Positions 46,120 through 54,890 of a stretch of 64,000 nucleotides of DNA are shown here, piece after piece (positions within the stretch are counted from its first letter, which is position 1; the number at the start of each line of letters is the position of its first letter). The DNA comes from Acidiphilium sp. C61 (GTDB lineage: Bacteria > Pseudomonadota > Alphaproteobacteria > Acetobacterales > Acetobacteraceae), in the NCBI RefSeq assembly GCF_902712915.1, contig NZ_CACTIA010000005.1, forward strand, positions 2,256,001 through 2,320,000. Reading direction: 5' to 3'. The translations under genes were made by a program, and so were the position numbers. Under the pieces are notes generated by a model. That model saw only the letters and a list, made by a program, of their open reading frames with translations. It did no database searches and had not been told where the DNA came from.

Positions 46120-46635
46120 TCAGCCGCCGAAATAGCCCGGCAGCACCTTTGAATGGCTGGTTGCAGGATTGTCCTTCAAGAGCGCCGCATCGCGGGTGAC
46201 GATGATCACCCCGGCCATCGGCGTGCCGAACCCGTGCACGCCGGGGCGCACTTTCGGCATCCACACGCCGCCCGGCGCCTTGGCGAGACCGGCATGGACC
46301 GGGCAGTAATACCATTGCGGTCCCTGGTGGCGAAAGCTGATCGCGTAGGTGTGGAGCTTGTGTCCCTTGCCCGGCGTGCCCGCCAGCGCGGGGTCGTCGA
46401 AGGTCTTGCTCGCGGCGCCGGTCTGCGGGTTGTAGCCCAGAATGGCGTGCGGCCCGGTATCCTCGTTGACGAACACCACCTTCTGGCCGGGGTGCACGAA
46501 AACGAGGCGTTCGAGGAACTCGTTGGCGCCGTTCATGTGGATGTAGACCGGTTGCGGCGGCGAGGCGGCATGTGCAGTGGCGGCGCCGAGGATGAGGGCG
46601 GAGGCAAGGCCGAGCGCGAGGGCTGATCGGTTCAT
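46120..46635 (-). CDS. exported cupredoxin-like copper protein
   Basis: A 171-residue protein with a signal peptide (MNRSALALGLASALILGA, cleavage near AHA). The mature part has a type-1 copper pattern: His in EDTGPHAILGYN, Cys and His in WYYCPVHAGLAKAPGG, and a candidate Met in GTPMAGVIIV. ATG 46635 is preceded by AGGAGA. Likely a periplasmic electron carrier or copper-binding protein; partners are unknown as it stands alone. Confidence 0.75.
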   Translation of the reverse strand: MNRSALALGLASALILGAATAHAASPPQPVYIHMNGANEFLERLVFVHPGQKVVFVNEDTGPHAILGYNPQTGAASKTFDDPALAGTPGKGHKLHTYAISFRHQGPQWYYCPVHAGLAKAPGGVWMPKVRPGVHGFGTPMAGVIIVTRDAALLKDNPATSHSKVLPGYFGG

Positions 46636-46733
46636 GATGGTCTCCTGTTTGCTGGCGTTCATCTTCGCCATCCTCGTGGCAGCACAAGGGCAGGCGAGGT
46701 GCCGCGCGATCAATCCGGCGTGAGCTTCGCGGA

Positions 46734-47522
46734 TCAGGTGCCGCTCTGGCGCACCGGAGCGAGACGCAGGGGCCAGGCGGCAGGGCTTTCGGCGGCGGCA
46801 AGATCGTCGGTCAGGTCCGTCCAGCTACCGCCGAGCAGGATCTCGGCCGGGCGAAACCGCGCCTTGTAGGCCATTTTCGGGCTCTCCGGCACCCAGTAGC
46901 CGAGATAGACGTAAGGCAGGCCCAGCTCGCGCGTGCGTTCGACGAGCCAGAGGATCGACCTGGTGCCGAGGGATTGCCGGACCAGCTCAGGGGCGAAGAA
47001 CGAGTAGACGGCGGAAAGCCCGTCGGCGAGGCGGTCGGTCAGGCATGCGCCGATCAGCTCGTCGGTCGCGTCGCGGAACTCGACCAGCCAGCTCTCGATC
47101 GGCGTATCCTCGACCATGGCGCGGTAATCGTAGAAGCTCATGCCCGCCATGTCCCCATCGCCGTGGCGGGCCTGCTGGTAGCGCTGGAACAGCTTGAACT
47201 GCTCGGCCGTGGCGCGGGGGGGCATCTCGTAGGCGCGCAGCCCTTCATTCGCGGCGATGATCCGCTTCTGGGTGCGGTTCGGCCGGAACCGGTCGCTGAT
47301 GATGCGGATGGGGATGCAGGAGCGGCAGCCGGGGCAGACCGGCGCGTAGGCGATGTTGTGGCTGCGGCGGAAGCCACCGCGCGAGAGCCGGTTGTGCAGC
47401 GCATCGGCATCGGCGCCGGCGAGTTCGGTGACGACCTTCCGCTCGGTTCGCCCGGCGACATAGGGGCAGGGCAGGGGGGCCGTTGCGTAGAAGAATTGCG
47501 GCGGGCGGCTGGAGACGGTCAC
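46734..47522 (-). CDS. bpt: aspartate/glutamate leucyltransferase Bpt
   Basis: Adds leucine from Leu-tRNA to proteins with N-terminal Asp or Glu, marking them for ClpAP in the N-end rule pathway. 262 residues: [18 protein letters not shown], the cysteine motif [15 protein letters not shown], and [20 protein letters not shown] are diagnostic. It is translationally coupled to the upstream RDD gene. Confidence 0.93.
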   Translation of the reverse strand: MTVSSRPPQFFYATAPLPCPYVAGRTERKVVTELAGADADALHNRLSRGGFRRSHNIAYAPVCPGCRSCIPIRIISDRFRPNRTQKRIIAANEGLRAYEMPPRATAEQFKLFQRYQQARHGDGDMAGMSFYDYRAMVEDTPIESWLVEFRDATDELIGACLTDRLADGLSAVYSFFAPELVRQSLGTRSILWLVERTRELGLPYVYLGYWVPESPKMAYKARFRPAEILLGGSWTDLTDDLAAAESPAAWPLRLAPVRQSGT

Positions 47523-48013
47523 GGCGGCAGGGGGCGGCCGAGCGCTGCGGCGTGCACCACCGTCAGGCCGGAGAGAAGGTCATGCCCGGTCCGGCGCCGC
47601 CTCGTCACCAGCACCAGCAGGAAGGGCAGCATGCCCACCATGAAGGAGACGCCGAGCAGCACCGTCCAGGCGATGGCCTGGGCGAAGCTCGGCTTCAGGG
47701 CGCCGCCGCCCTCCAGCGTGTCGTCCTGCCGGAGCGTCAGGCCGAGCAGGCGCTGCCCCGGCGTGGCCGCGGCGGCGGAGCGCAGCCAGAGCACGTAATA
47801 AAGCGGCGGGACCGCCCAGGTGAAATGCAGCAGCAGAAAGCCGAGGCCGAGCGTGGCGAAGCCGAGCACCACGATCGTCCACCAGATCGCGCCGCTGAGG
47901 ATCGCGAGCAGCACGAGATCGACCAGGAAGGCGAAGATCCGCCGCGGCCAGACGTCGCGCGTGAGCCAGGCGTCGCGCGCCGCTTCGGCCTCGAGAGGCA
48001 GGGATTGGCTCAT
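47519..48013 (-). CDS. RDD-family membrane protein
   Basis: A 164-residue membrane protein with the family opening [20 protein letters not shown] and about three membrane segments, ending with [14 protein letters not shown]. The start MSQSLPLEA at 48013 is preferred to 48034. Function of RDD proteins is unsettled, with ion transport proposed for some. It overlaps bpt by 4 bases. Confidence 0.8.
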   Translation of the reverse strand: MSQSLPLEAEAARDAWLTRDVWPRRIFAFLVDLVLLAILSGAIWWTIVVLGFATLGLGFLLLHFTWAVPPLYYVLWLRSAAAATPGQRLLGLTLRQDDTLEGGGALKPSFAQAIAWTVLLGVSFMVGMLPFLLVLVTRRRRTGHDLLSGLTVVHAAALGRPLPP

Positions 48014-48172
48014 GGATTGCAGGATACCGCGCACGGGGCCATCGGTGCAATGGCCTGCACTGCCCGCGCGTCAATGGACAGGGGCGGGAGCGGTTGCTAC
48101 ACGCGGCTCGGATCGTTCGGTCCATTTCCTTCGACATCGGGGCCGCTCGTTCCGGCCGCAAGGATACGCCAC

Positions 48173-49105
48173 ATGAAGATCGTCGCGTGTAATTCGAACC
48201 TGCCGCTCGCGGAAGCCGTCAGCAAGGCGCTGCACCTGCCGCTCACCAACGCCATCATCCGCCGCTTCGCCGACATGGAGATCCATGTCGAGATCCAGGA
48301 GAATGTCCGCGGCGAGGACGTGTTCGTCATCCAGTCCACCTGCTTTCCGGCGAACGACAACCTGATGGAACTGCTGATCACGCTCGATGCGCTGCGGCGC
48401 GGCTCGGCGCGGCGCGTCACCGCGGTGATCCCGTATTTCGGCTACGCCAGGCAGGATCGCAAGACCGGCCCGCGCACGCCGATTTCCGCCAAGCTGGTCG
48501 CCAACATCATCACCGAGGCGGGGGCGAACCGCGTGCTCACGCTTGACCTGCATGCCGGGCAGATCCAGGGCTTTTTCGACATCCCGGTGGACAATCTCTA
48601 CGGCGCGCCGCTGTTCGCGCGCGACATCCAGGAGCGGTTCGCCGGGCGGGATATCATGGTGGTGTCGCCGGATGCCGGCGGTGTCGCCCGCGCCCGCGCC
48701 ACGGCGAGCCGGCTGGCCTGCGATTTCGCGATCATCGACAAGCGCCGCCCGCGCGCCGGTGTTTCGGAAGTGATGAACGTGATCGGCGATGTCGAGGGCC
48801 GGCACTGCATCATGATCGACGACATCGTCGATTCCGGCGGCTCGCTCTGCAACGCGGCCGAGGCGCTGATCCGCCACGGCGCGGCCTCGGCCTCGGCCTA
48901 TGTCAGCCATGGCGTGCTCTCGGGCAAGGCGCTGGAGCGCATCGGCGCCAGCCCGATCGAGACGCTGACCATCACCGACAGCATCAATCTCGATCCCGCG
49001 CGCAATCCGCCGGCCAATCTGCGCGTGCTGCCCATCGCCCCCTTGCTTGCCGAGGCGATGCGCCGCATCTCGGACGAGACCTCGGTCAGCTCGCTGTTCG
49101 ACTGA
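48173..49105 (+). CDS. prs: ribose-phosphate pyrophosphokinase
   Basis: Makes PRPP from ribose 5-phosphate and ATP for nucleotide, His and Trp synthesis. 310 residues from ATG 48173 ([20 protein letters not shown]); [20 protein letters not shown] and [19 protein letters not shown] are the flexible-loop motifs, and [19 protein letters not shown] binds PRPP. Full length. Confidence 0.96.
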   Translation: MKIVACNSNLPLAEAVSKALHLPLTNAIIRRFADMEIHVEIQENVRGEDVFVIQSTCFPANDNLMELLITLDALRRGSARRVTAVIPYFGYARQDRKTGPRTPISAKLVANIITEAGANRVLTLDLHAGQIQGFFDIPVDNLYGAPLFARDIQERFAGRDIMVVSPDAGGVARARATASRLACDFAIIDKRRPRAGVSEVMNVIGDVEGRHCIMIDDIVDSGGSLCNAAEALIRHGAASASAYVSHGVLSGKALERIGASPIETLTITDSINLDPARNPPANLRVLPIAPLLAEAMRRISDETSVSSLFD

Positions 49106-49130
49106 CCAGCCGCCAACCCGGAGGAAACGC

Positions 49131-49751
49131 ATGAAACTGTTCTACACACCCGGCGCCTGCTCGCTCGGCATTCACGTGCTGCTCGAAGAGCTTGGCCTGC
49201 CGCACGAGGGCGTGCTGGTGAACCTGCGCGAGGGGCAGCAGTTCAGCGACGAATTCCGGGCGATCAACCCGAAGGCGAAAGTGCCGGCGGTGGTGCTCGA
49301 CGATGGCGCGGTGCTGACCGAATGGATCGCCATCGCCCATTACCTTGCCGCCACCAACCCGCAGGCGCAGCTGGTGCCTTCCGCCCCGGTCGAGGCGGCG
49401 CGCTGCAACGAGCTTGTCGCCTACATCAACGGCTGGATGCACCCGCAGGGCTTTACCCGCATCTTCCGCCCGGACCGTTTCGCGCCGAACCCGGAGGACA
49501 AGGAGGCGGTGCGCGAACAGGGGCGCAAGATTTTCGCCGAAGGGTTCGACCTGATCGACAACGTGCTCGCCGATGGGCGTGAGTGGCTGCTCGGCAGTTT
49601 CTCGATCGCCGACGCGGCGCTGTTCTATGTGTCGTTCTGGGCAGAGGGACGGCAGACCCTCCCGCTGCCGGCGCATGTCGCGGCGCATTACGCGCGGATG
49701 AAGGCGCGCCCGGCGGTGGCGCGGGCGATGGAGCAGGAGCGCCTGTCCTGA
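49131..49751 (+). CDS. glutathione S-transferase family protein
   Basis: A 206-residue protein with an N-terminal thioredoxin-like domain (MKLFYTPGACSLGIHVLLEE, including the Ser/Cys region near residue 10, and NPKAKVPAVVLDDGAVLTE) and an all-helical C-terminal domain. The CS pair suggests a beta-class enzyme. Substrate unknown. It overlaps the next gene at the stop. Confidence 0.9.
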   Translation: MKLFYTPGACSLGIHVLLEELGLPHEGVLVNLREGQQFSDEFRAINPKAKVPAVVLDDGAVLTEWIAIAHYLAATNPQAQLVPSAPVEAARCNELVAYINGWMHPQGFTRIFRPDRFAPNPEDKEAVREQGRKIFAEGFDLIDNVLADGREWLLGSFSIADAALFYVSFWAEGRQTLPLPAHVAAHYARMKARPAVARAMEQERLS

Positions 49752-50335
49752 TGACGCTGCCGCGCACGCCGTTCTGGTTCCTCCGCCACGGTCAGACCGA
49801 CTATAACGCGCAGGGTCTGTCGCAAGGGGCAATCGACATTCCGCTGAACGAGACCGGCCGGGCGCAGGCGCGCGCGGCGGCGCCGCTGCTGCTCGGGCGC
49901 GGGATTGTCGGCATCGTCGCCTCGCCGATGCAGCGGGCGCGCGAGACGGCCGAAATCGTCAACGAGACGCTCGGCCTACCGCTCGCCTTCGAGCCGGAGC
50001 TGCGCGAGGTGGTGTTCGGCGGGATGGAGGGCAAGCCGCTCGAACCCTGGTTCAGCGACTGGATCGACGGGCGGCTGACGCCGCCGGGCGCGGAGAGCTT
50101 CGCCGACATCACCCTCCGCGCCGGGGCCGCGCTGCGCGCCATTCTGGCGCGGCCGGGACCGCTGCTGCTGGTGTCGCACGGTGCCTTCTTCCGGGCGGTG
50201 CGCGGGCTGCTCGGCGTGAGCCTGGAAGGCCGCACGGCCAATGCCGCGCCCATCCTCTGCGCGCCGGAAGGCTTGGGGTGGCGGACGGCGATGGCCGCCG
50301 AACTCGACGAGGCGGCGGCGCCGGGTGCGATGTAG
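49751..50335 (+). CDS. histidine phosphatase family protein
   Basis: A 194-residue phosphoglycerate-mutase-like phosphatase. The catalytic RHG is in FWFLRHGQTDYNAQG, the second arginine in SPMQRARETAEI, and the second histidine in LLLVSHGAFFRAV. It may be a phosphatase rather than a mutase; the substrate is unclear. Start overlaps the glutathione transferase stop. Confidence 0.9.
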   Translation: MTLPRTPFWFLRHGQTDYNAQGLSQGAIDIPLNETGRAQARAAAPLLLGRGIVGIVASPMQRARETAEIVNETLGLPLAFEPELREVVFGGMEGKPLEPWFSDWIDGRLTPPGAESFADITLRAGAALRAILARPGPLLLVSHGAFFRAVRGLLGVSLEGRTANAAPILCAPEGLGWRTAMAAELDEAAAPGAM

Positions 50336-50496
50336 TGTCCTGCCCCTGAAATTCCGCAGAGAATTGCAGGGACAGGCAGGAAGCTGAATGATTGGTTCTA
50401 CTGGTGTCGCAAGTCTGGAATCCGGTCGGGTTCGGACGCGTGACACCAGATCGTCCTTATCCGGCCGGGCCGGATCGCCTGTGGGGGGAACGCAAC

Positions 50497-51660
50497 ATGG
50501 ATATTGGATTTTTCGCACCGCGGCACATGGATATTGGTGGCGGGTCTGCGGCGCGGATCGCGGCCCTGCTCGGCCGCCTCGGCCTGTCGCGGCCGCTGAT
50601 CGTCACCGATCCGGTCATGGTGAAGCTCGGCCTGGTTCGCCGCATCACCGATCCGCTGGAAGCGGCCGGGATCGTCTGCACGATCTTCAGCGATACCGTG
50701 CCGGAGCCGGTGGATACCGTGGTGGAGGCCGGCGTTGCGGCCGCACGCGGCGGTGAGTTCGACTGCCTGATCGGCTTCGGCGGCGGCTCGCCGATCGACA
50801 CGGCGAAGGCGATCAACATCCTGCTCGCGGCCGCACCGGGCGCGCGGATGCGCGACTTCAAGGTGCCGGTGGCCGCGGATGCGGCGGCGCTGCCGCTGAT
50901 CGCGGTGCCGACCACCGCCGGGACCGGCTCGGAAGCGACGCGCTTCACCGTGATCACCGATACCGAGACCGACGAGAAGATGCTGATCGCCGGCCTCGGG
51001 GCGCTGCCGCTGGCGGCGGTGGTCGATTACGAGCTGACCATGAGCGTGCCGCCGCGCACCACCGCCGATACCGGGATCGATGCCTTCACCCATGCGCTGG
51101 AAGCCTATGTCTCGCGGCGGGCGAACCCGGTCTCCGACGCCTATGCGCGCAGCGCGATGCGGCTGATCGGCGCCAATCTGCGCAAGGTCTGGCAGACGCC
51201 GCAGGATCGCGACGCGCGCGAGGCGATGATGCTGGGCGCGACCCTGGCCGGGCTCGCCTTCTCCAACGCCTCGGTGGCGCTGGTGCATGGCATGTCGCGG
51301 CCGATCGGGGCGCATTTCCACGTGCCGCACGGCATGTCGAACGCGATGCTGTTGCCGGCGGTGACGCGGTTTTCGCTCAACGCGTCGCTGCCGCGCTATG
51401 CCGAAGCGTCCCGCCTCGCCGGCTTCGCCCGCGCCGACGATGCCGACCAGCTGGCCGGCGCCAGGCTGATCGAGGCGCTTGAGGCGATCAACGCCGAGCT
51501 TGAAGTGCCGACGCCGGAGGGTTTCGGCGTGTCCCGTGCCGACTGGGACGCGCTGCTGCCGAAAATGGCGGAGCAGGCGCTGGCCTCCGGCAGTCCCGGC
51601 AACAATCCGGCGGTGCCGGATGCTGCCGAGATCGTGAGGATATACGACGAGATCTTCTGA
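50497..51660 (+). CDS. iron-containing alcohol dehydrogenase
   Basis: A 387-residue type III dehydrogenase from ATG 50497 (MDIGFFAPRHMDIGGGSAA), preceded by GGGGGAACG. The cofactor motif FGGGSPIDTAKAI and VPTTAGTGSEATRFTVI are typical, and the metal-binding HGMSRPIGAHFHVPHGMSNA is complete. Substrate could be a short-chain alcohol or diol. Confidence 0.92.
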   Translation: MDIGFFAPRHMDIGGGSAARIAALLGRLGLSRPLIVTDPVMVKLGLVRRITDPLEAAGIVCTIFSDTVPEPVDTVVEAGVAAARGGEFDCLIGFGGGSPIDTAKAINILLAAAPGARMRDFKVPVAADAAALPLIAVPTTAGTGSEATRFTVITDTETDEKMLIAGLGALPLAAVVDYELTMSVPPRTTADTGIDAFTHALEAYVSRRANPVSDAYARSAMRLIGANLRKVWQTPQDRDAREAMMLGATLAGLAFSNASVALVHGMSRPIGAHFHVPHGMSNAMLLPAVTRFSLNASLPRYAEASRLAGFARADDADQLAGARLIEALEAINAELEVPTPEGFGVSRADWDALLPKMAEQALASGSPGNNPAVPDAAEIVRIYDEIF

Positions 51661-51681
51661 AATCGTGTCCCGGCCGCGCGC

Positions 51682-52851
51682 TCAGGCGAGCGCGAGGTCG
51701 GCGGCGAGTTCGAGCAGGGCGAGGTCGCGTCCCGGCCCGGCGATGAGCGACAGGCCGACCGGCGCGCCACCCACCTTGCCCACCGGGATGGTGAGTTCCG
51801 GCAGGCCGGCGAAGGCGGCGATGATGCCGACACGCAGCGTGCGGGTGCGGACGTCTTCATAGACCGATTGCTCGGCTGCCACCGGCGGGGCCGGGCAGGG
51901 CGAGGTGGGGATCACCAGCACCGCGCCGCCGGCCAGCAACGCGTGCATCCGCGCCGTATAGGCGAGGCGCGCCGCCTTGCCTTCGGCGGCGGCCTCGGTG
52001 GTGAAGCCCCGCGTGGCCGCGATCCGGCCGGCGGTAACCGGGTCGAGCGTTGGGTTCACCTTGTCGATGAAGCCGCCCAGTGTCAGCCAGGTTTCGCGCC
52101 CGCGCACGGCGTTCTGCAGGGCCAGCAGGCGGTCGAGCCCCTCCGGCACCGGGTCGATCTCGGCGGTCGGGCCGAGCCTGTCGAGCGCCGGCGCGAGGGC
52201 GGCGACGACACCGGGATCGGCATTGGCGAAGGCGGCGGGAATCCTGAGGAACTGGGCGGATAGCGGCGGTGCTGGCGGCAGCAGTGCCTCGCCGACGCGG
52301 AGCATGGTCTCGGCATCGCGGGCGAACCAGCCGGGCGTGTCGAAACTCGGGGCAAGGGCCGCAGCGCCGGCGAGGCTGAGCAGCCCCTGGCTCGGGCGCA
52401 GCCCGTAAAGGCCGCAATAGCTGGCCGGAATCCGCACCGAGCCGCCGGTGTCCGAACCGATGCCGACATGGGCGTAGCCGCCTGCGATCATCGCCGCCGA
52501 ACCGCTGGATGAGCCGCCGGGCAGCCGGTCCGGTGCGGCGGGGTTGATCGGCGTGCCGTAATGGGCGTTGCGGCCTTCGAGGCCGAAGGCGAGTTCGACC
52601 GTCGTCGTCTTGCCGGTGATGCGCGCACCGGATTCGAGAAGCTGCGAGACGATCCAGGCATGCGAGAGGGCGGCGCCGAAATGCCGCCCCCAGTCGGGGT
52701 TGCCGAAGGCGGTGACTTCGCCTGCGATGTCGAACAGGTCCTTGACGACGACGTTGAGCCCGGCGAGCGGACCATGCGGATTGCCCCGTATGTCGAGCGA
52801 CTTGATCAGGCCGAGATCGGGGTTTTCGGTGAGATTGTGGCGCGTTTCCAT
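51682..52851 (-). CDS. amidase-signature family hydrolase
   Basis: A 389-residue amidase with the complete Lys-Ser-Ser triad: Lys in LNVVVKDLFDIAG, and the serines in LPGGSSSGSAAMIAGG and GIGSDTGGSVRIPASYCGLY. It is related to indoleacetamide and acetamide hydrolases and not to GatA, given its small size. Role unknown; it could add ammonia to the nitrogen economy. Confidence 0.9.
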   Translation of the reverse strand: METRHNLTENPDLGLIKSLDIRGNPHGPLAGLNVVVKDLFDIAGEVTAFGNPDWGRHFGAALSHAWIVSQLLESGARITGKTTTVELAFGLEGRNAHYGTPINPAAPDRLPGGSSSGSAAMIAGGYAHVGIGSDTGGSVRIPASYCGLYGLRPSQGLLSLAGAAALAPSFDTPGWFARDAETMLRVGEALLPPAPPLSAQFLRIPAAFANADPGVVAALAPALDRLGPTAEIDPVPEGLDRLLALQNAVRGRETWLTLGGFIDKVNPTLDPVTAGRIAATRGFTTEAAAEGKAARLAYTARMHALLAGGAVLVIPTSPCPAPPVAAEQSVYEDVRTRTLRVGIIAAFAGLPELTIPVGKVGGAPVGLSLIAGPGRDLALLELAADLALA

Positions 52852-52957
52852 ACCGGCAGGGTAACAGAGTTCGGCGTCGGGTTGAACCGGTTTCGGGCGG
52901 GGTTAAAATCGTCCCGCTGGCACCGATATTGCCGACAGAAGACAAGGATGAAGGTCG

Positions 52958-53908
52958 ATGAACGCCACTGCAATGACCGTTGATGCCGCCACCATCGAAG
53001 CCGCCGACAAGGCCGCCCGTCACTGGGTCAGCCCCGATCCCGGGCCGCTGAAGCCGGGCTCGGAAACCCACAAGCGCGCCGTCTGCGCGATGTTCCACGA
53101 AACCTTCAACCCCTACAAACCCTCGGTGATCGAGTGGCCGAAACTCGACGCGGAGACGCTGAACAAGATCACCTCGCTGCCGATCTGGGACATCGCGGTG
53201 CAGACCGAGGGCAAGGCGCGGCTGCGGATGGCGGCCTATGCGCGGATCATTGCCGATCCGGACATGAGCAAGACGATCGAGCTGAACGGCTGGGAGGAGA
53301 ACCGGCACAAGGAGGTGCTCTCCAAGCTGGTCGCGGCCTATGACATCCCGCTGGAGCCGGAGCCGGAATACCTCCAGCCGAAGGATCCCGAATGGGCCTA
53401 CATGGTGACCGGCTATTCGGAATGCATCGACAGTTTCTTTGCCTTTGGCCTGTTCGAGCTGGCGAAGCGCTCGGGCTTCTTCCCGGCCGAACTGGTCGAG
53501 ACCTTCGAGCCGGTGATGCAGGAGGAGTGCCGGCACATCCTGCTCTTCGCCAACTGGGTCGCGTGGCACCGGGCGAAGCTGCCGCTGCACCGGCGGATCT
53601 GGTTCGAGCTGCGGGTGGCGGCGGTGTGGGCGTTTCTCGGCTGGGAGCGGATCGGCATCGCCCGCGGCATGGACGATGGCGGCAAGGACAAGCCCAAGAC
53701 GCAGGACAACAACTTCACGGTCACCGGCAGCAAATCGGTCAGCGCCGAGGAGATTTCGGTGCCCGAGCTGATGCGCATCTGCCTTGAGGAGAACGACCGG
53801 CGGTTTTCCGGCTACGATCAGCGGCTGCTGCGGCCGACCACGATGCCCATGCTGGTGCGGTTCGCGCTCAAGTTCATGCCGAAGCTGCGCCGGCAGGCGG
53901 CGGCGTGA
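52958..53908 (+). CDS. ferritin-like domain protein
   Basis: A 316-residue helical protein with carboxylate/His motifs of a ferritin-like di-iron fold: GWEENRHKEVLSKLV, SECIDSFFAFGLFE and MQEECRHILLFANW. No known reaction can be assigned. The next gene, a methyltransferase, overlaps it by 4 bases, so the two probably act in one pathway. Confidence 0.75.
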   Translation: MNATAMTVDAATIEAADKAARHWVSPDPGPLKPGSETHKRAVCAMFHETFNPYKPSVIEWPKLDAETLNKITSLPIWDIAVQTEGKARLRMAAYARIIADPDMSKTIELNGWEENRHKEVLSKLVAAYDIPLEPEPEYLQPKDPEWAYMVTGYSECIDSFFAFGLFELAKRSGFFPAELVETFEPVMQEECRHILLFANWVAWHRAKLPLHRRIWFELRVAAVWAFLGWERIGIARGMDDGGKDKPKTQDNNFTVTGSKSVSAEEISVPELMRICLEENDRRFSGYDQRLLRPTTMPMLVRFALKFMPKLRRQAAA

Positions 53909-54759
53909 GCGAGGCGGCGGCCGGGGGCGGCAACGAGCGGCAGATCGCCTATTGGAACGAGGTCGCCGGGCCGAAATGGATCGGCCTCCAGGCGGCGATG
54001 GAAGCCCGGCTCACCGGGGTTGAGGACCGGCTGCTGGAGCTGGCAGCGCCCCGCCCCGGCGAGCGGGTGCTGGAGATCGGCTGCGGCACGGGGACGACCA
54101 CGGCGCGGCTTGCCGGGCTGGTGGGCGAGGGCGGGCACGTCACCGCCGTCGATGTCTCGCGCCCGATGCTGGAGGCGGCGCAGGCCCGGCTTGGCGACCT
54201 CGCGCAGGTGACGCTGCTGGAGGCGGACGCCGCCGTCGCCACTTTCGCCGCGCCGTTCGACCTCATGACCTCGCGGTTCGGGATCATGTTCTTCGAGGAT
54301 CCGGCGGCGGCGTTCGCCAATCTGCGGCGCGCGCTGGTGCCGGGCGGCCGACTCGTCTGCGCGGCCTGGGGGCCGATCGAGGACAATCCTCATTGGTCGG
54401 TGCCGCTGGGCATCGCCATCGAGCGTCTCGGGCCGCCGAAGCCACGCCGGCCGCACGCGCCGGGACCGCTGGCCTTCTCCGACCGCGCGCATGTGTGCGC
54501 CGTGCTGGCGGCGGCGGGATTTGCGGATGTCGCGGTCGCGCCGGAGCGCGTCGATTTGTATGGAAACTCTCTCGACGACGAGGCCAGGATGGCGGCCACG
54601 ATGGGCCCGGCGGGCGCGCTGATCGACGAGAGACAGGCCGATCCAGCGATGCGCGGGGCGCTGGTTGCGGCGTTTCGCGCCGCGCTGCCCGGCTATGCCG
54701 GCCCGGATGCGAGGCTGGCGGCGACCATTCACCTGATCACGGCCCGCAACCCGGGCTGA
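53905..54759 (+). CDS. class I SAM-dependent methyltransferase
   Basis: A 284-residue methyltransferase. Motif I is VLEIGCGTGTTTARLAGLV (near residue 55), then HVTAVDVSRPMLEAAQARL and FDLMTSRFGIMFFEDPAAA. The substrate is unknown. GTG start overlaps the ferritin-like gene. Confidence 0.88.
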   Translation: MSEAAAGGGNERQIAYWNEVAGPKWIGLQAAMEARLTGVEDRLLELAAPRPGERVLEIGCGTGTTTARLAGLVGEGGHVTAVDVSRPMLEAAQARLGDLAQVTLLEADAAVATFAAPFDLMTSRFGIMFFEDPAAAFANLRRALVPGGRLVCAAWGPIEDNPHWSVPLGIAIERLGPPKPRRPHAPGPLAFSDRAHVCAVLAAAGFADVAVAPERVDLYGNSLDDEARMAATMGPAGALIDERQADPAMRGALVAAFRAALPGYAGPDARLAATIHLITARNPG

Positions 54760-54804
54760 CGCCTGCCCCGCCTCGGGCGATTTCCTCACCAGAGCTGAAG
54801 ACAA

Positions 54805-54835
54805 GAAAAACGCGGACGACATTGTCGTCCGCGTT
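54805..54835 (-). terminator. intrinsic terminator of fusA
   Basis: A perfect 12-bp stem (54809-54820 with 54824-54835, 3-nt loop) followed, on the minus strand, by a run of T. A second GC hairpin lies at about 54854. Together they end leftward transcription from fusA and separate it from the methyltransferase gene. Confidence 0.88.
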
Positions 54836-54890
54836 CGGCAGGCTTCAGGCGACTGGCGCCCTTTCGGGCGCCCTGTTTAGCCGCGTTGGA

